A stretch of 64,000 nt of DNA from Arthrobacter sp. PsM3. Its GTDB lineage: Bacteria; Actinomycetota; Actinomycetes; Actinomycetales; Micrococcaceae. Numbering within the stretch: the first letter of the stretch is position 1; each line of letters opens with the position of its first letter. This document shows, in pieces, positions 9,201-17,234 of the stretch. The translations under genes were made by a program, and so were the position numbers. The DNA lies in assembly GCF_030433895.1 (NCBI RefSeq), contig NZ_JARUXE010000009.1, positions 80,710 through 144,709 of the forward strand. The letters run 5' to 3'. A model generated the notes under the pieces. The model did no database searches. It worked only from the letters and a program-made list of their open reading frames with translations, and was not told the origin of the DNA.

Positions 9201-9860
9201 TTAGCTCACTGGCTCCAGGGCGGCCGCCAGGGGCAGCGTGCCGTCCCGGAATTCGATGGTGCGCCCGGCCGTTGATGGCAGGCCCAGCACCGCGGCCGCG
9301 ACGAGGGCCACGTTGGCACGTGCCGTTTCCGAGCCGCCGGAAGTGTCCGCGGGGTTGACTTCGATCAGGCCGTTTCCGGGCCCGTCCGTGAGCGCTCCCG
9401 GGCCCAGGATGGTCCAGTCCAGGGCCGTCCCGCGCAGATAGGCGTCCGCTGCGGCCTTGGCCTCGGCGTACGCGTAGAAACTGTTGTCCTCGGGGACGCC
9501 GTGGTCCGGCCCGGCACCAAGATAGGAGACCATGAGGTACCGCCCGACGCCGGCTTCGGCCGCCGCGTCCATCGACCGGATGGCAGCGTCCCGGTCCACC
9601 GCATAGGTCCGCTCGGGGCTTCCGCCGCCCGCGCCGGCCGACCAGACCACGGCATCATGGCTCCTCAGCGCCTCGGCGATCTCCGCCGTCGTCGAATTTT
9701 CAACATCCAGCACAACGGGAGTGGCGCCCGTGGCCGCGACGTCCTCCCGGTGGCCCGGGTTCCGGATAAACGACGTCACGTCCGTTCCCTCCCCGGAAAG
9801 GATGCGGGACAGTTCCAGAGCCACTTTGCCGTGGCCGCCAATGATTGCGATTCGCGTCAT
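9201..9860 (-). CDS. NAD(P)-binding SDR-like protein
   Basis: Rossmann-fold protein of 219 aa, atypical short-chain dehydrogenase (NAD(P)H-binding, NmrA/YwnB-like). IAIIGGHGKVALELSRIL at 4-21 is the dinucleotide-binding loop. A central YAYAEAKAAAD carries a Tyr-x3-Lys-like pair, and LDWTILGPGALTDGPG is characteristic of this subgroup. An earlier ATG at 9878 adds six residues; the ATG at 9860 is preferred because the protein then starts just before the first beta strand. Single gene. Substrate unknown; some relatives are redox sensors rather than enzymes. Confidence 0.85.
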   Translation of the reverse strand: MTRIAIIGGHGKVALELSRILSGEGTDVTSFIRNPGHREDVAATGATPVVLDVENSTTAEIAEALRSHDAVVWSAGAGGGSPERTYAVDRDAAIRSMDAAAEAGVGRYLMVSYLGAGPDHGVPEDNSFYAYAEAKAAADAYLRGTALDWTILGPGALTDGPGNGLIEVNPADTSGGSETARANVALVAAAVLGLPSTAGRTIEFRDGTLPLAAALEPVS

Positions 9861-9897
9861 GGACCCATTCTGTCCCACAACCGCGCCCCGGCCCCCG

Positions 9898-9956
9898 TTG
9901 CGCTATCACTTATCGCGGCCAAAACGCCCGGTTAAGCACCAAAAGTGATAGCGCAA
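9898..9956. repeat. Palindrome with 14-bp arms and CACTT inner edge
   Basis: Perfect arms at 9898-9911 and 9943-9956 enclose 31 nt. The left arm ends in ATCACTT and the right begins AAGTGAT. The arm layout resembles the palindromes at 28760, 29824 and 32008, which also carry TCACTT at or next to the inner edge, but the outer part of the arm differs. It lies in the intergenic stretch upstream of the SDR-like gene. Confidence 0.6.
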
Positions 9957-10007
9957 AGGGGGTTAAAACAAAAGGACCCCACAGGCCGGGCCTGCAGAGT
10001 CTTTCTG

Positions 10008-10081
10008 TAGCGGCGGGGAGGCTCGATCTCCCGACCTCACGATTATGAGTCGTGCGCTCTAACCAACTGAGCTACGCCGCC
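10008..10081 (-). tRNA. tRNA-Met (CAU)
   Basis: The minus strand folds as a 74-nt cloverleaf. The acceptor GGCGGCG pairs with CGCCGCT (one G-U), the D arm contains AGCTCAGTTGGTTAGAGC, the anticodon stem ACGAC/GTCGT-type flanks loop CTCATAA with CAT, and the T arm is GGGAG/CTCCC. It resembles the elongator Met tRNA of actinobacteria. CCA is not encoded. Confidence 0.93.
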
Positions 10082-10143
10082 ATAAATGAGGAAAACCTGC
10101 GCTAAGCCGGTCAAAAACCGCCTTGACACAGGCCCTCATTCAG

Positions 10144-10215
10144 AGCCCCCCACCGGAATCGATCCGGTGACCTCGTTCTTACCAAGAACGCGCTCTACCA
10201 CTGAGCTAGGGGGGC
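10144..10215 (-). tRNA. tRNA-Thr (GGU)
   Basis: The minus strand folds as a 72-nt cloverleaf with a GCCCCCC/GGGGGGC acceptor, D arm AGCTCAGTGGTAGAGC, anticodon loop TTGGTAA (GGT) and T arm CACCGG/CCGGTG. CCA is not encoded. It is 62 bp upstream of tRNA-Met on the same strand, so the two may be cotranscribed. The stretch 10216-10384 holds no gene. Confidence 0.94.
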
Positions 10216-10384
10216 AACGAGTAAATACTCTACCGGAAGATTCCGCTCCCAACAAATCGGCACCGGGAGGGCTCCCAAAGCGTCAAAATCGGCGGAAATC
10301 GGGCCTGTAGGAGGCCCGGCGACGGCCCGCGGGTGGGCCTGGAGCACCGCCGGGCTCCCGGATGTGACCAAGGGAACTTAACGA

Positions 10385-10416
10385 AAAACGGGCCGGCTCT
10401 GGAGCCGGCCCGTTTT
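10385..10416 (-). terminator. Terminator of the DEAD-box helicase gene
   Basis: A perfect 15-bp stem (10385-10399 with 10402-10416), read on the minus strand, is followed by TTTTTCGTT. It lies 30 bp past the helicase stop codon. Confidence 0.85.
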
Positions 10417-10446
10417 CAGGGTGAGTCAGTGTTTAGCAGCTCATGG

Positions 10447-12597
10447 TTACCACTTGGTGCGGGGCTTGAAGCCGCCTTCGGTGCGCGGCTTGCGGGCCGC
10501 ATCGGAGCCGACGCCACGCTCGTTGCGGTCGCTGAAGGAGCGTCCGCCACGGTCAGCGGAAGTCCGCTCGCCGTCGTTCTTGCGGAATTCGCGCTTGAAG
10601 CCGCCGTTGCCCTTGAAGTTGCCGCCACGGTCGCCGCCGCCGGAGTAACCGCCGCGGCTGCCGCCCTGGCCGCCACCCTGGTAGCCGCCACGCTCGCCGC
10701 CGCGGTCGCTCGCGGGCGAACGGCCGTTGTCCAGCTCGAGGTGGATCAGCTCGCCGCCGATCCGGGTGCGGGACAGCGCCTTCAGCTGGTCGGCGCTGAG
10801 GTCCGCGGGAAGCTCCACGAGGGAGTGGTCCGCACGGATGTCGATGCCGCCGATCTGGGCCGAGGAGATGCCGCCCTCGTTGGCAATGGCGCCAACGATG
10901 GAACCCGGCATAACGCGCTGACGGCGTCCGACGGCGATCCGGTAGGTGGCGTTGCCCTCGGTCAGGGTGCGGGTCGGGCCGCGTGAGCCGAAGCCGTCCT
11001 TGGACCGCTCGCGCTTCTGGAACTCAGGAGCAGCAGGCAGTTCCTTGACCAGGAGCGGCTGGCCGCCCTGGGCCATGACGGCCAGCGCAGCAGCGATCTC
11101 CGACGCCGGGACGTTGTGCTCTTCTTCGTACGAGGAGATGAGGTCGCGGAATGCGGCGACGTCCTCGGACGCAAGCGTCTCCGTGATCTTCTCGGCAAAC
11201 TTGCCCAGGCGAAGGGTGTTGACCGATTCCGCGGTCGGCAGGTGCATCTGCTCGACCGGCTGGCGGGTCGCCTTTTCAATGGAACGCAGCAGGTACTTCT
11301 CCCGCGGCGTCATGAAGAGGATCGCGTCACCGGAACGGCCTGCACGGCCGGTACGGCCAATGCGGTGCACGTAGGACTCGGTGTCGTGGGGGATGTCGTA
11401 GTTGACCACGTGGCTGACGCGCTCGACGTCAAGGCCGCGGGCCGCGACGTCGGTGGCGACGAGGATGTCGATCTTTCCGTCACGCAGGGCCTCAACGGTG
11501 CGCTCGCGCTGCTGCTGCGGGATGTCGCCATTAATGGCAGCAGCCTGGAAGCCCCGTGAACGCAGCTTGTCGGCCAGGTCCTCCGTCGCCATCTTGGTGC
11601 GGACGAAGGCGATGACGCCTTCGAACTCTTCAACCTCGAGGATGCGGGTCAGTGCGTCGAGCTTGTGCGGGCCCATGACCTGCAGGTAACGCTGGCGGGT
11701 GTTCGCGCCGGTGGTGGTCTTGGACTTGACCTGGACCTCGGCCGGGTTGTTCAGGTACTGCTTCGACAGCCGGCGGATCTGGCTCGGCATCGTGGCGGAG
11801 AACAGTGCAACCTGGCGGCCCTCGGGGGTCTGCTGGAAGATCTGCTCAACGTCTTCGGCGAAGCCCATGCGGAGCATCTCGTCAGCCTCGTCCAGCACCA
11901 GGTACTGGAGTTCGGACAGGTCGAGGGAGCCCTTGGCGATGTGGTCGATCACACGGCCGGGGGTACCGACAACAACCTGGGCGCCGCGGCGCAGGCCAGC
12001 GAGCTGGGGGCCGTAGGCGGAGCCGCCGTACACCGGGAGGACGGTGAAGTCATCGATGTGCTTGGCGTAGGAGGTGAAGGCCTCGGCGACCTGGAGTGCG
12101 AGCTCACGGGTCGGAGCGAGCACCAGGGCCTGGGTCTTGCGGGACGGGCCGTTGAGGTCGTGGAGCTCGGCCAGGCGGGACAGTGCCGGTACTGCGAATG
12201 CTGCAGTCTTACCGGTGCCCGTCTGGGCCAGGCCCACGACGTCGCGGCCTTCGAGCAGCAGCGGAATGGTTGCTGCCTGGATCGGGGACGGCTTCTCGTA
12301 GCCGACGTCCTGCAGGGCAGCCAGGACACGGGCGTCGATGCCGAGGTCAACGAACTTGACGCCTTCTTCTTCGTCCTCGTCCTTGGCCGGGGCGGCCTGG
12401 GTGTCAGCCTTGTCGTTGGCCGGGGCGGCCGTGGTGTCAGCCTGCGGTGCGGTCTCGGCAGCAGCCGGAACCTCAACGGGGGCAGGAGCCTCGGTGAATA
12501 CCGGGGCGGTGCCGGCTGCGGGGGCAGCCGTTTCAGAAGTCTCGACGTCGCTCTGAATGTTTTCGGTTTCGACGGAGTTGTTCTGAGTTTCGGGCAT
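10447..12597 (-). CDS. deaD: DEAD-box ATP-dependent RNA helicase
   Basis: Cold-shock/ribosome-assembly type helicase of 716 aa that unwinds structured RNA. A low-complexity Ala/Pro/Glu leader fills about residues 1-85. Then follow the Q motif (GYEKPSPIQ), motif I AQTGTGKT, PTRELA, VLDEADEML, SAT, and the RecA2 end HRIGRTGRAG. A DbpA-type RNA-binding domain (IAVGRRQRVMPGSIVGAI) and a Gly/Arg-rich RGG tail (GGYQGGGQGGSRGG) complete it. The ATG at 12597 is preceded by GAGGA about 11 nt upstream; ATG at 12618 would add seven residues. The gene is monocistronic with a long leader and a terminator. The RGG tail probably gives nonspecific RNA affinity. Confidence 0.93.
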   Translation of the reverse strand: MPETQNNSVETENIQSDVETSETAAPAAGTAPVFTEAPAPVEVPAAAETAPQADTTAAPANDKADTQAAPAKDEDEEEGVKFVDLGIDARVLAALQDVGYEKPSPIQAATIPLLLEGRDVVGLAQTGTGKTAAFAVPALSRLAELHDLNGPSRKTQALVLAPTRELALQVAEAFTSYAKHIDDFTVLPVYGGSAYGPQLAGLRRGAQVVVGTPGRVIDHIAKGSLDLSELQYLVLDEADEMLRMGFAEDVEQIFQQTPEGRQVALFSATMPSQIRRLSKQYLNNPAEVQVKSKTTTGANTRQRYLQVMGPHKLDALTRILEVEEFEGVIAFVRTKMATEDLADKLRSRGFQAAAINGDIPQQQRERTVEALRDGKIDILVATDVAARGLDVERVSHVVNYDIPHDTESYVHRIGRTGRAGRSGDAILFMTPREKYLLRSIEKATRQPVEQMHLPTAESVNTLRLGKFAEKITETLASEDVAAFRDLISSYEEEHNVPASEIAAALAVMAQGGQPLLVKELPAAPEFQKRERSKDGFGSRGPTRTLTEGNATYRIAVGRRQRVMPGSIVGAIANEGGISSAQIGGIDIRADHSLVELPADLSADQLKALSRTRIGGELIHLELDNGRSPASDRGGERGGYQGGGQGGSRGGYSGGGDRGGNFKGNGGFKREFRKNDGERTSADRGGRSFSDRNERGVGSDAARKPRTEGGFKPRTKW

Positions 12598-12990
12598 AGG
12601 TGAAATATCCTCATCCATAGGGGCCAAGCGGCACAACCCGAGGTGAGCGGGGCCGCAGTACGCGTGACACAAAATCGCCGGGCATACTTTGACCGGCCGG
12701 TCACATAGAAGCCCGGCGCTTTCGCAATCCCGTGGCAGGACTTCCCGCTGCAACTCTTGGCTGCTATCCCAGCAGTCTGTACAGCGTTTTCTTTAGCCGG
12801 CTCTCCCTATGAAAATGCCCGCATCTCAATTGCGCGGGCCCCAACACTTACCAGTCTTGCCTCAAGAATTGGGCAGGAAATAAGGGATTTCCGGAGTGGG
12901 GGATAGTTCAATTGTAGGGCATGGATCCGCCCTTGGGTAACCCGGGAGCCCACGACGGCGGTGAGCTTGCGCACACGGGCCCCCGGCCCG
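12598..12990 (-). other. Long leader/promoter region of the helicase gene
   Basis: This 393-bp stretch between the MOSC gene stop and the helicase start has no credible gene. It contains a 5-bp hairpin at 12761-12775 and an AT-richer segment at 12780-12900 that could hold the promoter. Long structured leaders are common for cold-regulated DEAD-box helicases. A tRNA-like piece lies at 12896-12952. Confidence 0.45.
12896..12952 (+). other. Possible tRNA-like remnant
   Basis: GTGGG at 12896-12900 can pair with CCCAC at 12948-12952, and between them ATAGTTCAATTG and TAGGGCA look like a tRNA D arm. The anticodon and T arms do not form, so this is at most a decayed tRNA fragment. Confidence 0.25.
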
Positions 12991-13644
12991 CTACACCCCG
13001 GGGCGGCGCTGCAGCTTCTCGAACTCCCCCAGATACTCCGGCTGGAGGCGGATCTCACCGTCGGCGTCGGCGTCCCGCAGGGCCTCCATGTCCTCCACCG
13101 TGGGATCGCTGAACCACTTGCCGATGGTGACCCCGTGGGTGGGGAGGAAGATCCGGTGGATGTGGTCCCCCGCCTGGATGCTGCCGACCCGCACCACGCG
13201 CAGGTAGGTCCCGACCCGCCCGGCGTCGCCGAACCGCTTCACCCAGTGCGGCTCATGCATCCGCCGCTGGAAGGTGGCGCAGGGGACGCGCGGGGAGGTC
13301 ACCTCGACTTCGACGTCGAGTCCGATCTTCCAGCGTTCGCCGATCAGGGCGTCCGTGGCGCTGATGCCGGCGACGCGCAGGTTCTCGCCGAAGATCCCCG
13401 GCGGCAGTTCCCGGCCGAGCTCCGCTGTCCAGTAGTCGGCGTCGTCCTGGGAATAGGCGTAGAGCGCCTGGTCCTCGCCGCCGTGGTGGACGCGGCTGGC
13501 CTGGACATCACCGCGCAGCCCGAGCTTGTGCACCCTGACCGGTCCGGCCACGGGCCGTTTGTCGATCGCGGTGACGCCGACGCTGCCGGGGTCCTCCAGC
13601 AGCTGGTGTACGCGGCAGACGGCGAGAACGGAAGCGGTGTCCAT
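12991..13644 (-). CDS. MOSC domain-containing protein
   Basis: Protein of 217 aa with a MOSC (molybdenum cofactor sulfurase C-terminal) fold, YiiM-like. Relatives handle molybdenum-cofactor-bound sulfur or reduce N-hydroxylated compounds. Visible family segments are VHHGGEDQALYAY (about 60-72), FGENLRV (about 92-98) and the conserved Cys in SPRVPCATFQRRM, the presumed cofactor/sulfur ligand. The ATG at 13644 was chosen because the longer reading frame to 13920 crosses promoter-like DNA with no similarity. Single gene; the physiological substrate is not deducible. Confidence 0.87.
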   Translation of the reverse strand: MDTASVLAVCRVHQLLEDPGSVGVTAIDKRPVAGPVRVHKLGLRGDVQASRVHHGGEDQALYAYSQDDADYWTAELGRELPPGIFGENLRVAGISATDALIGERWKIGLDVEVEVTSPRVPCATFQRRMHEPHWVKRFGDAGRVGTYLRVVRVGSIQAGDHIHRIFLPTHGVTIGKWFSDPTVEDMEALRDADADGEIRLQPEYLGEFEKLQRRPGV

Positions 13645-13807
13645 GGCACCAGTGTAGGCCCGGGCCCCGCCGGGCGGGTGCCGTGGCAGGCATGGGGAGT
13701 TCTGCCCAATACATCGGTAAACGGTGGAACGGATGGCGGTTAGGCTGGCTCCGGCACTACTGCCGCAAGTCACGGCAAATGCAATCCAGGGGAACGCAGG
13801 GGAACGC

Positions 13808-14488
13808 ATGGACAAGCAGGAGCACCCGGGGGAAGCGAACCCGGAGGGTGGAATAACAGATTCAGGGCCGCCGGCGTGGGGAACTGCCCGGGAGGACTTC
13901 ACCCCCAGGCCCCGGAGCAATGACCGTCAGCAGCCGCCGTGGCAGGTGCCTCAGCCGGCCCTCCGCCCCGAACTGGCGGACCAGCACGCCTTGTCAGATA
14001 CCCCCGGACCCCCGCCGCTGGCCGGCGCCCGCCCGTCGAGCCCCCTGGTGGACCCTTTCGGCCGTGAACGTGCGCGGAAGCTGGCGTCAGCTCCCGACCG
14101 GAAGAAACGCTCCCAGCGGCGCACGGCTGTTGTGGCGCTCGGCGTGACCGCGCTGCTGGCCGGGACCATCACCGCGATGGTGGCCAGCAACGAGGATGAC
14201 GCCGACTACGCCCAGGTGTGCTTCAACGACGGCACCGGCGAGCGCGTCGATGACTCCCAGTGCGGCAACAGCAGCACCCAGGGACGCGGTTCCGGCGCCT
14301 ACGCCTGGTACTTCTATTCCCGCGGCGCGAGCGTGCCGGGGGTGGGACAGAACCGGTCCGGCTACCCCAGCTACACCAAGACTGCCCCGGCCGGGGCGAA
14401 GGCGTCGACGGGGTACAGCTCCAAGGGTGGAACTGTGAGCCGGGGCGGCTTCGGCTCCAGCTCCAAGGGCGGAAGCACGGGCGGCTAG
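13808..14488 (+). CDS. Single-pass membrane protein with extracytoplasmic Cys pair
   Basis: Protein of 226 aa. Residues 1-100 are Pro-rich and charged (cytoplasmic), followed by RKKRSQRR, one membrane helix (about 103-124) and an extracytoplasmic part. That part begins VCFNDGTGERVDDSQCG, a Cys-x14-Cys element, then becomes Gly/Ser/Tyr-rich (YSSKGGTVSRGGFGSSSKGG). It ends 2 bp before the ATP-grasp ligase gene, and the order resembles the enterobacterial ygiB-ygiC and yjfM-yjfC pairs, where a DUF1190-type protein precedes the ligase-like enzyme. The start is the ATG after CAGGGGAACGC. Function unknown. Confidence 0.75.
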   Translation: MDKQEHPGEANPEGGITDSGPPAWGTAREDFTPRPRSNDRQQPPWQVPQPALRPELADQHALSDTPGPPPLAGARPSSPLVDPFGRERARKLASAPDRKKRSQRRTAVVALGVTALLAGTITAMVASNEDDADYAQVCFNDGTGERVDDSQCGNSSTQGRGSGAYAWYFYSRGASVPGVGQNRSGYPSYTKTAPAGAKASTGYSSKGGTVSRGGFGSSSKGGSTGG

Positions 14489-14490
14489 GC

Positions 14491-15708
14491 ATGAAACGAC
14501 ATATTTCCGAGCCACGGCCGGACTGGAAGCAGCGGATCGAACAGCAGGGCCTGGTCTTCTCCACCACTGACATGCCGGACGGGCGCGCCGTCGAGTACTG
14601 GCACGAGGGTGCCTATTACGAGTTCACCGTGGACGAGGTGGAGACCCTTGAAGGGACTGCGGAAGAGATGCACCTGATGTCTCTGGAGGCAGCGAAGTTC
14701 CTCGCGACCGGCGCAATGGGGACGATTGGTATCGGGCCGCAGGCGCTGGAGCTCGCCGCGGAGTCGCTTCAGGCCGGTGACGCTGATGTTTATGGACGGT
14801 TCGACTTTGTCTACGACGGCCACGGCGGCCCGGCCAAGATGCTGGAATACAACGCGGACACCCCCACGGGGCTCATCGAGGCAGCGGTGGCGCAGTGGTT
14901 CTGGCTGCAGGACGTCTTCCCCGGGAAGGACCAGTGGAACGGCATCCATGAAGCCCTGGTCCGGCAGTGGAAGAAGCTGCAATACAGGACCGGCATGAGT
15001 ACCCTGCATGTTGCCCACGCCGAAGCGGAGGAATCCGGCGAAGACTGGATGACGGCTGCCTACATGCGGGACGTCGCGGGCCAGGGCGGCTGGACCACTA
15101 TCGGCATCAACATGTCCGATATCGGCTGGGACCCGAACCTCAACCGCTTCGTGGACCTGGACAACTTCATGATCAGCACCATGTTCAAGCTCTATCCCTG
15201 GGAGCTGATGATGAAGGAGCCGTTCGGCCAGCGCCTGCTCCAGCGTGCCCACAACCCGCGCTGGGTAGAGCCGGCCTGGAAAATGCTCCTGTCCAACAAG
15301 GCACTGCTCGCGGCCCTGTGGCATCTCTACCCGGACCATCCGAACCTGCTGCCGGCCTATCTTGACGGCCCGGGCCCACTGACCGAATGGGTGGCCAAGC
15401 CGCTGCACGGCCGCGAAGGGGACAACATCAAGATCCACGCCAAAGGCGTCAACCTTGAACAGCCCGGCGGCTACGGCCGTGAAGGCTGGTGCTACCAGCA
15501 GTTCCACGCCTTGCCTGACTTTGACGGCAACCGTCCGGTGCTGGGGCTCTGGGTGGTCGACGGCGAATCGGTCGGCTGCGGCATCCGCGAATCCGATGGC
15601 CCGATCACCGACTACTTCTGCCGCTTTGTGCCAAACACGATCGACTCTGTGGCCCCGCCCTCCTCCCTATCGAAGGCCCATTCCAGCAAGGCAGGTACCA
15701 CTTTATGA
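14491..15708 (+). CDS. Glutathionylspermidine synthase-like ATP-grasp ligase
   Basis: Enzyme-like protein of 405 aa related to the C-terminal amide-ligase domain of glutathionylspermidine synthase and to YgiC/YjfC. Visible family segments are RFDFVYDGHGGPAKMLEYNADTPTG in pieces (MLEYNADTPTG near 130), TIGINMSDIGWD, KPLHGREGDN and VVDGESVGCGIRESDGP. Such proteins ligate an amine to a carboxylate with ATP; actinobacteria generally lack glutathione, so the natural substrates are likely something else, perhaps a peptide of the envelope partner encoded just upstream. The stop TGA overlaps the ATG of the permease gene (ATGA), so the three genes form one operon. Confidence 0.85.
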   Translation: MKRHISEPRPDWKQRIEQQGLVFSTTDMPDGRAVEYWHEGAYYEFTVDEVETLEGTAEEMHLMSLEAAKFLATGAMGTIGIGPQALELAAESLQAGDADVYGRFDFVYDGHGGPAKMLEYNADTPTGLIEAAVAQWFWLQDVFPGKDQWNGIHEALVRQWKKLQYRTGMSTLHVAHAEAEESGEDWMTAAYMRDVAGQGGWTTIGINMSDIGWDPNLNRFVDLDNFMISTMFKLYPWELMMKEPFGQRLLQRAHNPRWVEPAWKMLLSNKALLAALWHLYPDHPNLLPAYLDGPGPLTEWVAKPLHGREGDNIKIHAKGVNLEQPGGYGREGWCYQQFHALPDFDGNRPVLGLWVVDGESVGCGIRESDGPITDYFCRFVPNTIDSVAPPSSLSKAHSSKAGTTL

Positions 15709-17210
15709 GCACCAGGACGACGACGGCCGGCAGCCCCGGTGGACAACAGGCCGTCCCTTCCAAGGGGCTACGCGCCGGAATCCTGGATCTCGGTGACTCG
15801 GTAATGCTGGGCCTTGCGTCCACCGCCCCGGTCTATTCCCTCGCCGCCACCCTTGGCCTGATCGTGGCGGTGAATGGAAATTACACGCCCCTGATCCTGC
15901 TCCTGGGCTTCGTCCCGGTGCTTTTCATCGCCTACGCCTTCCGCGAACTGAACAGCGCCATGCCGGACTGCGGGACCACCTTCATCTGGGCCCGGCGCGC
16001 CTTCGGCCACTGGGCCGGCTGGCTGGGCGGCTGGGGGGTGGCGCTGGCCGGCGTCGTGGTGCTGGCCAACCTGGGCCAGGTCGCCGGGCAGTACCTGTGG
16101 CTGCTGGTCGGGGACGGCTCGCTGGCCTCAAACAGCCTCGTGGTGACCGCCACCGGGGTGTTGTTCATTGCCTTTATGACCGTGGTGAACTACCGGGGCA
16201 TCCGGCTCGGTGAACATGTCCAGCGGGTCCTGACCTATGTTCAATACATCTCGCTGGGCATCTTCGCCCTGGCAATTGTGTTCCGGATCGCGGGTGGCGT
16301 CCCCGAGGGCCAGGCCTTCGACTTTGAGTGGTTCAACCCGGCCGGCGCCTTCGCCGATCCGGGCGCCGTCGTCCATGGCGTGCTTCTGGCGCTCTTCATC
16401 TACTGGGGCTGGGACACCTGCCTTGCGGTAAACGAAGAGACGGAGAACCCGGCCACGACGCCCGGCCGCGGCGCGATCATTTCGGCGTTTGTCCTAGTGG
16501 CCATTTACGTATCCGTGGCCCTGCTGGTGATGATGTACGCCACCGTCGGCACGGAAGGGATCGGCCTGGGCAACCAGGCCAATCAGAACGACGTGTTCCT
16601 CGCGATGAAGGACGTGGTGCTGGGTCCCTGGGGCTGGCTGATCGTCGTGGCCGTCCTGGCATCGGTACTGTCCTCCACGCAGACCACCATCCTCCCCACG
16701 GCCCGGGGCGCCCTGTCCATGGGGGCGCACGGGGCCCTGCCCGCGAAGTTCGGCGAGGTCCACCCCCGCTACCAGACCCCCGGGTTCTCGACCAAGGTCA
16801 TGGGTGCCGCCGCCATGGCCTACTACGTTCTGATGAGCCTGCTGAGTGAGAACCTGCTTTCGGACTCGATCAGCTCCATCAGCCTCTTTATCGCCTTCTA
16901 CTATGCGCTCACCGGGTTCGCCTGCGTCTGGTATTTCCGCGGGACCCTGCGCGGCTCGGCCCGCAACCTCTGGTTCCGCGGCGTCCTCCCGCTGGCCGGC
17001 GCGCTGGCGCTGACCGGGGCATTCTGCGTCTCGGCGGTGCAGATGTGGGATCCGGGCTATGGCGATACGCAGATCTTCGGCGTCGGCGGGGCCTTCGTCA
17101 GCGGTGTTGTGCTGTTGGCTCTCGGCGCGGTGCTGGCCGCGGTGTGCCGTTTCGCACCGTCAACCCGGCGCTATTTCCTTGAAAGCAGGACCGCCGGCGC
17201 CGCAGTGTAG
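15705..17210 (+). CDS. APC family amino acid/polyamine permease
   Basis: Integral membrane transporter of 501 aa with about 12 helices. The APC signature appears at the start (ILDLGDSVMLGLASTAPVYSLAATLGL) and PDCGTTFIWARRAFG in helix 3. NEETENPATTPGRGAI is the loop after helix 6. ATGA overlap with the ligase gene implies coupled translation, so the imported amine or amino acid may be the ligase substrate; this is an inference from context. Confidence 0.9.
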   Translation: MSTRTTTAGSPGGQQAVPSKGLRAGILDLGDSVMLGLASTAPVYSLAATLGLIVAVNGNYTPLILLLGFVPVLFIAYAFRELNSAMPDCGTTFIWARRAFGHWAGWLGGWGVALAGVVVLANLGQVAGQYLWLLVGDGSLASNSLVVTATGVLFIAFMTVVNYRGIRLGEHVQRVLTYVQYISLGIFALAIVFRIAGGVPEGQAFDFEWFNPAGAFADPGAVVHGVLLALFIYWGWDTCLAVNEETENPATTPGRGAIISAFVLVAIYVSVALLVMMYATVGTEGIGLGNQANQNDVFLAMKDVVLGPWGWLIVVAVLASVLSSTQTTILPTARGALSMGAHGALPAKFGEVHPRYQTPGFSTKVMGAAAMAYYVLMSLLSENLLSDSISSISLFIAFYYALTGFACVWYFRGTLRGSARNLWFRGVLPLAGALALTGAFCVSAVQMWDPGYGDTQIFGVGGAFVSGVVLLALGAVLAAVCRFAPSTRRYFLESRTAGAAV

Positions 17211-17234
17211 CGGGCGCCGCCGTAGGATGCTGGA

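Noticed and set aside
8430..9275. Long plus-strand frames opposite the antiporter gene
   Set aside because: Codon pattern and lack of recognisable motifs mark them as antisense shadows of the antiporter gene.
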